This document shows, one piece after another, positions 14,854 to 16,735 of a DNA stretch of 16,735 nucleotides. Made by a program: the position numbers and the translations under genes. The notes below the pieces were generated by a model. The model did not search any database, had not been told where the DNA came from, and saw nothing but the letters and a program-made list of their open reading frames with translations. The DNA is from Palsa-504 sp050698735 (GTDB taxonomy: Bacteria; Actinomycetota; Actinomycetes; Streptosporangiales; Streptosporangiaceae), in the NCBI GenBank assembly GCA_050698735.1, contig JBOHCG010000104.1:1-16735 (forward strand), in the 5' to 3' direction. The stretch's first letter is position 1, and every line of letters begins with the position of its first letter.

Positions 14854-16006
14854 AGGCGGAGGGCTGGATCTGGACCGCTGGATTATGGTCACCGACGCTG
14901 GGGGCAAGCTGCGATCGCAGCCAGGAGCTCGCCGGAAGCGCGCGGCTATCCACCCAGCTGCCCACTTCCCGGCCGTCTGCTTCCGGCGGGGCCGCCACCG
15001 CCGCCGCCCAAGGCGGCGGCGGTTCGGGGCCTGCGTGGCCGTTTTCCTCTTGCTGACGGCCATCGTGAGCATCGCCGAGCTGCGTGGGAGCCGTGGCAGG
15101 AGCACCGACGGCAACCCGTTCTCGGGTGTCCGGCTGCTCATCGAGCCGCACAGTCCGGCGGCCCAGGCCGAGGCATCCCTCGAACGCTCGGACCCGGCGG
15201 CCGCCGCGCTGCTGCGGAAGATCACCAGCCACCCCGCCGGAATCTGGCTCGGCAGCTGGATCCCGGCCGCCCGGGTAGCCGCCACCGTCCGGGCGGTGAT
15301 GCGCGAGGCCGCGGGCCGCGACTCGATGCCGCTGCTGGTGCTGTACGCGTTCCCCGACTACGGCTGCGCGCACGACGCTACCGGAGGCCTGGCCGACGCG
15401 GCCGCGTACGAGCGCTGGATCGGCCAGGTAGTCGCGGGGATCGGGACGGGCAAGGCCGCGGTGATCCTCGCGCCGGATACGCTCGCCCAGCTCGCCCAGC
15501 TCGCCCAGCCTGACTGCCTGTCGCCGGCCGAGCAGCAGAACCGGCTCGCGATGATCCGCCGGGCCGTTGACCAGCTCGCCACGTCGCCGGACACAGCCGT
15601 CTACATCGATGCCGGCAATTGGCGCTGGCGGCCGGCCAACGTCATGGCCCCGCTCCTCATCGCCGCCGGCGTCCGCCAGGCCCGGGGCTTCTCGCTGAAC
15701 GTGAGCAACTTCAATTCGACGATCGCGGAGGAGTCGTACGGCGACGAGCTGAGCGCGCTGGTGCACGGCGCGCACTACGTGATCGACACCTCGAGAAACG
15801 GGGCCGCCACCGCGCAGACATGGTGCAACCCGCCCGGGCAGGCACTCGGGGTGCCGCCGACCGCGAGCACCGGCCATCACCTGGTGGACGCGTTCCTCTG
15901 GATCAAGCCTCCCGGGGCGTCTGACGGCACGTGCAACGGCGGCCCTCCTGCCGGGACATTCTGGCTGTCCTATGCGCTCGGCCTCGCTGCGAACGCGCGG
16001 TGGTGA
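14837..16006 (+). CDS. Membrane-anchored GH6 glycoside hydrolase (cellulase family)
   Basis: A 389-residue protein with a basic N-terminus, one hydrophobic anchor (about residues 64-82) and an extracellular GH6 domain from about residue 95. GH6 motifs in order are VLYAFPDYGCAHDATGG (Asp174), VILAPDTLAQL (Asp214, the usual proton donor position), YIDAGNWRW, RGFSLNVSNF near residue 280, VIDTSRNG (Asp317, the usual base region), WCNPPGQALG and FLWIKPPGASDG. The key acidic residues are present, so it should be an active beta-1,4-glucanase or cellobiohydrolase-type enzyme. It overlaps the glycosyltransferase gene by 17 bases. Actinobacterial cellulose-like synthases are often paired with a GH6 enzyme that trims the nascent chain. 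The start is uncertain, because the first 60 residues are poorly conserved in appearance and cross a strong hairpin. Confidence 0.9.
   Translation: MTGAAEGGGLDLDRWIMVTDAGGKLRSQPGARRKRAAIHPAAHFPAVCFRRGRHRRRPRRRRFGACVAVFLLLTAIVSIAELRGSRGRSTDGNPFSGVRLLIEPHSPAAQAEASLERSDPAAAALLRKITSHPAGIWLGSWIPAARVAATVRAVMREAAGRDSMPLLVLYAFPDYGCAHDATGGLADAAAYERWIGQVVAGIGTGKAAVILAPDTLAQLAQLAQPDCLSPAEQQNRLAMIRRAVDQLATSPDTAVYIDAGNWRWRPANVMAPLLIAAGVRQARGFSLNVSNFNSTIAEESYGDELSALVHGAHYVIDTSRNGAATAQTWCNPPGQALGVPPTASTGHHLVDAFLWIKPPGASDGTCNGGPPAGTFWLSYALGLAANARW
14997..15023 (+). promoter_or_regulatory. Perfect 12-bp GC hairpin within the GH6 leader
   Basis: ACCGCCGCCGCC (14997-15008) and GGCGGCGGCGGT (15012-15023) are perfect complements around a 3-base CAA loop. 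In mRNA this would be an extremely stable stem just before the anchor helix codons. It might be a processing, pausing or attenuation element, or a by-product of arginine codons. Confidence 0.45.
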
Positions 16007-16007
16007 G

Positions 16008-16051
16008 CTCCGCCCGGACGCGGCCGGGCCTCCGCCCGGACGCGGCCGGGC
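16008..16051. terminator. Tandem hairpins between convergent genes (possible bidirectional terminator)
   Basis: A 22-bp unit is perfectly duplicated (16008-16029 and 16030-16051). Each copy forms GCCCGG-ACGCGG-CCGGGC with 6-bp arms (16012-16029 and 16034-16051). The pair fills the gap between the GH6 stop and the stop of the convergent epimerase gene. There is no T-run, but actinobacterial terminators often lack one. Confidence 0.5.
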
Positions 16052-16055
16052 ACGT

Positions 16056-16735
16056 CTACACCTCAGCCGACGCCGCGGATGTCTCTGGCTGGCTCTGCTG
16101 CCGGTACCACGCGGCAGCCAGGCGCACCCCGTCGCGGAGATCGACCATGGCGTGGTAGCCCAGCTCGCGCCGGGCCTTGTCGATCGAGTGCCGGTTGTCG
16201 GTGCCGAAGAGCTTGACGCCGAGCCGGGTCACGAACGGCTGCGCCTCAGTACCGGTGGCCGCCGCGACGCGCTCGGCGAGGTAACCGGCGCTGTACAGGG
16301 CCCGGTACGGGACGTGCACGTGGGGCGGGCTGGCGCCGGTCTCGCTGGCGATCGCTTCCAGCAGCTGCTGCTGGGTGAGCGGGCTGTCGTTGGTGATGTT
16401 GAAGGCCTGGCCGACGGCGTTGGGGTGGTCGAGCGCGAGCAGCAGGCCCTGCACCACGTCGGTCACGTAGACGAAGGGCAGCGCGTTGTCGCCCGGGCCG
16501 ACGATGACGCCCTTGCCCGCGTGCAGCCGGTCGGCCATCCGGCCGAAATGCAGGCGGTCGCCGGGGCCGAAGAACGTGCCGGGACGGATGATGACCGCGG
16601 GCAGCTGGTCCTCGATGATCATCCGCTGGACGGCCAGGTCGCCTGCGGCCTTGGTGACCGCGTAGGGCTCGCCGAACGGCCGCAGCAGGAAATCCTCGCG
16701 GGCAGGCCGGCCCAGGTCCATCCCGTAGACGGTCC
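16056..16735 (-). CDS. NAD-dependent epimerase/dehydratase, C-terminal part (runs off the window)
   Basis: About 226 residues of an extended-SDR protein are visible; the N-terminal Rossmann part lies beyond the right edge. The frame is open to the edge, and TVYG just upstream of the first methionine (16721) fits the family, so that methionine is not the true start. The catalytic Tyr-x-x-x-Lys is in EPYAVTKAAGD, followed by VIIRPGTFFGPGD, PFVYVTDVVQGLLLAL, QAFNITNDSPLTQQQL and a C-terminal RRELGYHAMVDLRDGV segment. Family members interconvert or dehydrate nucleotide sugars or act on sterol-like substrates. This one ends converging on the GH6 gene. Whether its N-terminus is intact matters, because an N-terminal remnant of the same family lies on the plus strand at 945-1133. 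Confidence 0.85.
   Translation of the reverse strand, partial: TVYGMDLGRPAREDFLLRPFGEPYAVTKAAGDLAVQRMIIEDQLPAVIIRPGTFFGPGDRLHFGRMADRLHAGKGVIVGPGDNALPFVYVTDVVQGLLLALDHPNAVGQAFNITNDSPLTQQQLLEAIASETGASPPHVHVPYRALYSAGYLAERVAAATGTEAQPFVTRLGVKLFGTDNRHSIDKARRELGYHAMVDLRDGVRLAAAWYRQQSQPETSAASAEV

Noticed and set aside
15480..15508. Short 9-bp triplicate (LAQLAQLAQ) in the GH6 gene.
   Set aside because: Coding low-complexity stretch next to the proton-donor loop; too short to be a distinct element.
14810..15880. Long minus-strand frame opposite the GH6 gene.
   Set aside because: Antisense shadow; the plus-strand frame shows complete GH6 motifs.

Overview
The window is GC-rich, with strong G/C preference at third codon positions, AfsR/SARP-type regulation, NarL-type response regulators and polysaccharide genes typical of filamentous soil actinobacteria. 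A Streptosporangiales-, Catenulispora- or Streptomyces-like host is my inference; no rRNA or other phylogenetic marker is present, so genus cannot be assigned. I saw no tRNA, rRNA, CRISPR array or complete mobile element.

Layout. (1) Positions 148-3532, plus strand: an SDR oxidoreductase, a very short remnant of an NAD-dependent epimerase that overlaps it, and a divergent GH92-like lipoprotein whose start overlaps the remnant's stop. (2) Positions 3533-4312: a long non-coding stretch with an AT-rich, repeat-dense part that looks regulatory. (3) Positions 4313-6699: a sensor-less histidine kinase overlapping a NarL-type response regulator, then a second NarL-type regulator and a small protein of unknown function. 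(4) Positions 6989-9010: a BTAD/AAA-ATPase transcriptional regulator that stops where its family normally continues into TPR repeats. (5) Positions 9386-16006: a tightly coupled three-gene operon. It encodes a giant cellulose-synthase-like GT2 protein, a GT39/ArnT-like membrane glycosyltransferase and a membrane-anchored GH6 (cellulase-family) enzyme. (6) Positions 16056-16735, minus strand: the C-terminal part of an NAD-dependent epimerase that runs off the window.

How they may work together (inference): the kinase, the two response regulators and the BTAD regulator sit directly upstream of the polysaccharide operon and could control it. The GT2 protein would polymerise and export a beta-glucan-like or mannan-like chain. 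The GT39-like enzyme would use a polyprenyl-linked donor outside the membrane, and the GH6 enzyme would trim or release the product, as the GH6 partners of actinobacterial cellulose-like synthases are thought to do.

The most unusual object is the 1293-residue GT2 protein. Its first 50 residues look like the helix-turn-helix N-terminus of an IS3-family OrfA transposase. They are followed by eight 9-residue tandem repeats, two membrane blocks, a complete GT2 catalytic domain and an extracellular GH26-like domain whose acid/base region is altered. A tandem palindrome pair just upstream (9175-9232) is a good operator candidate.
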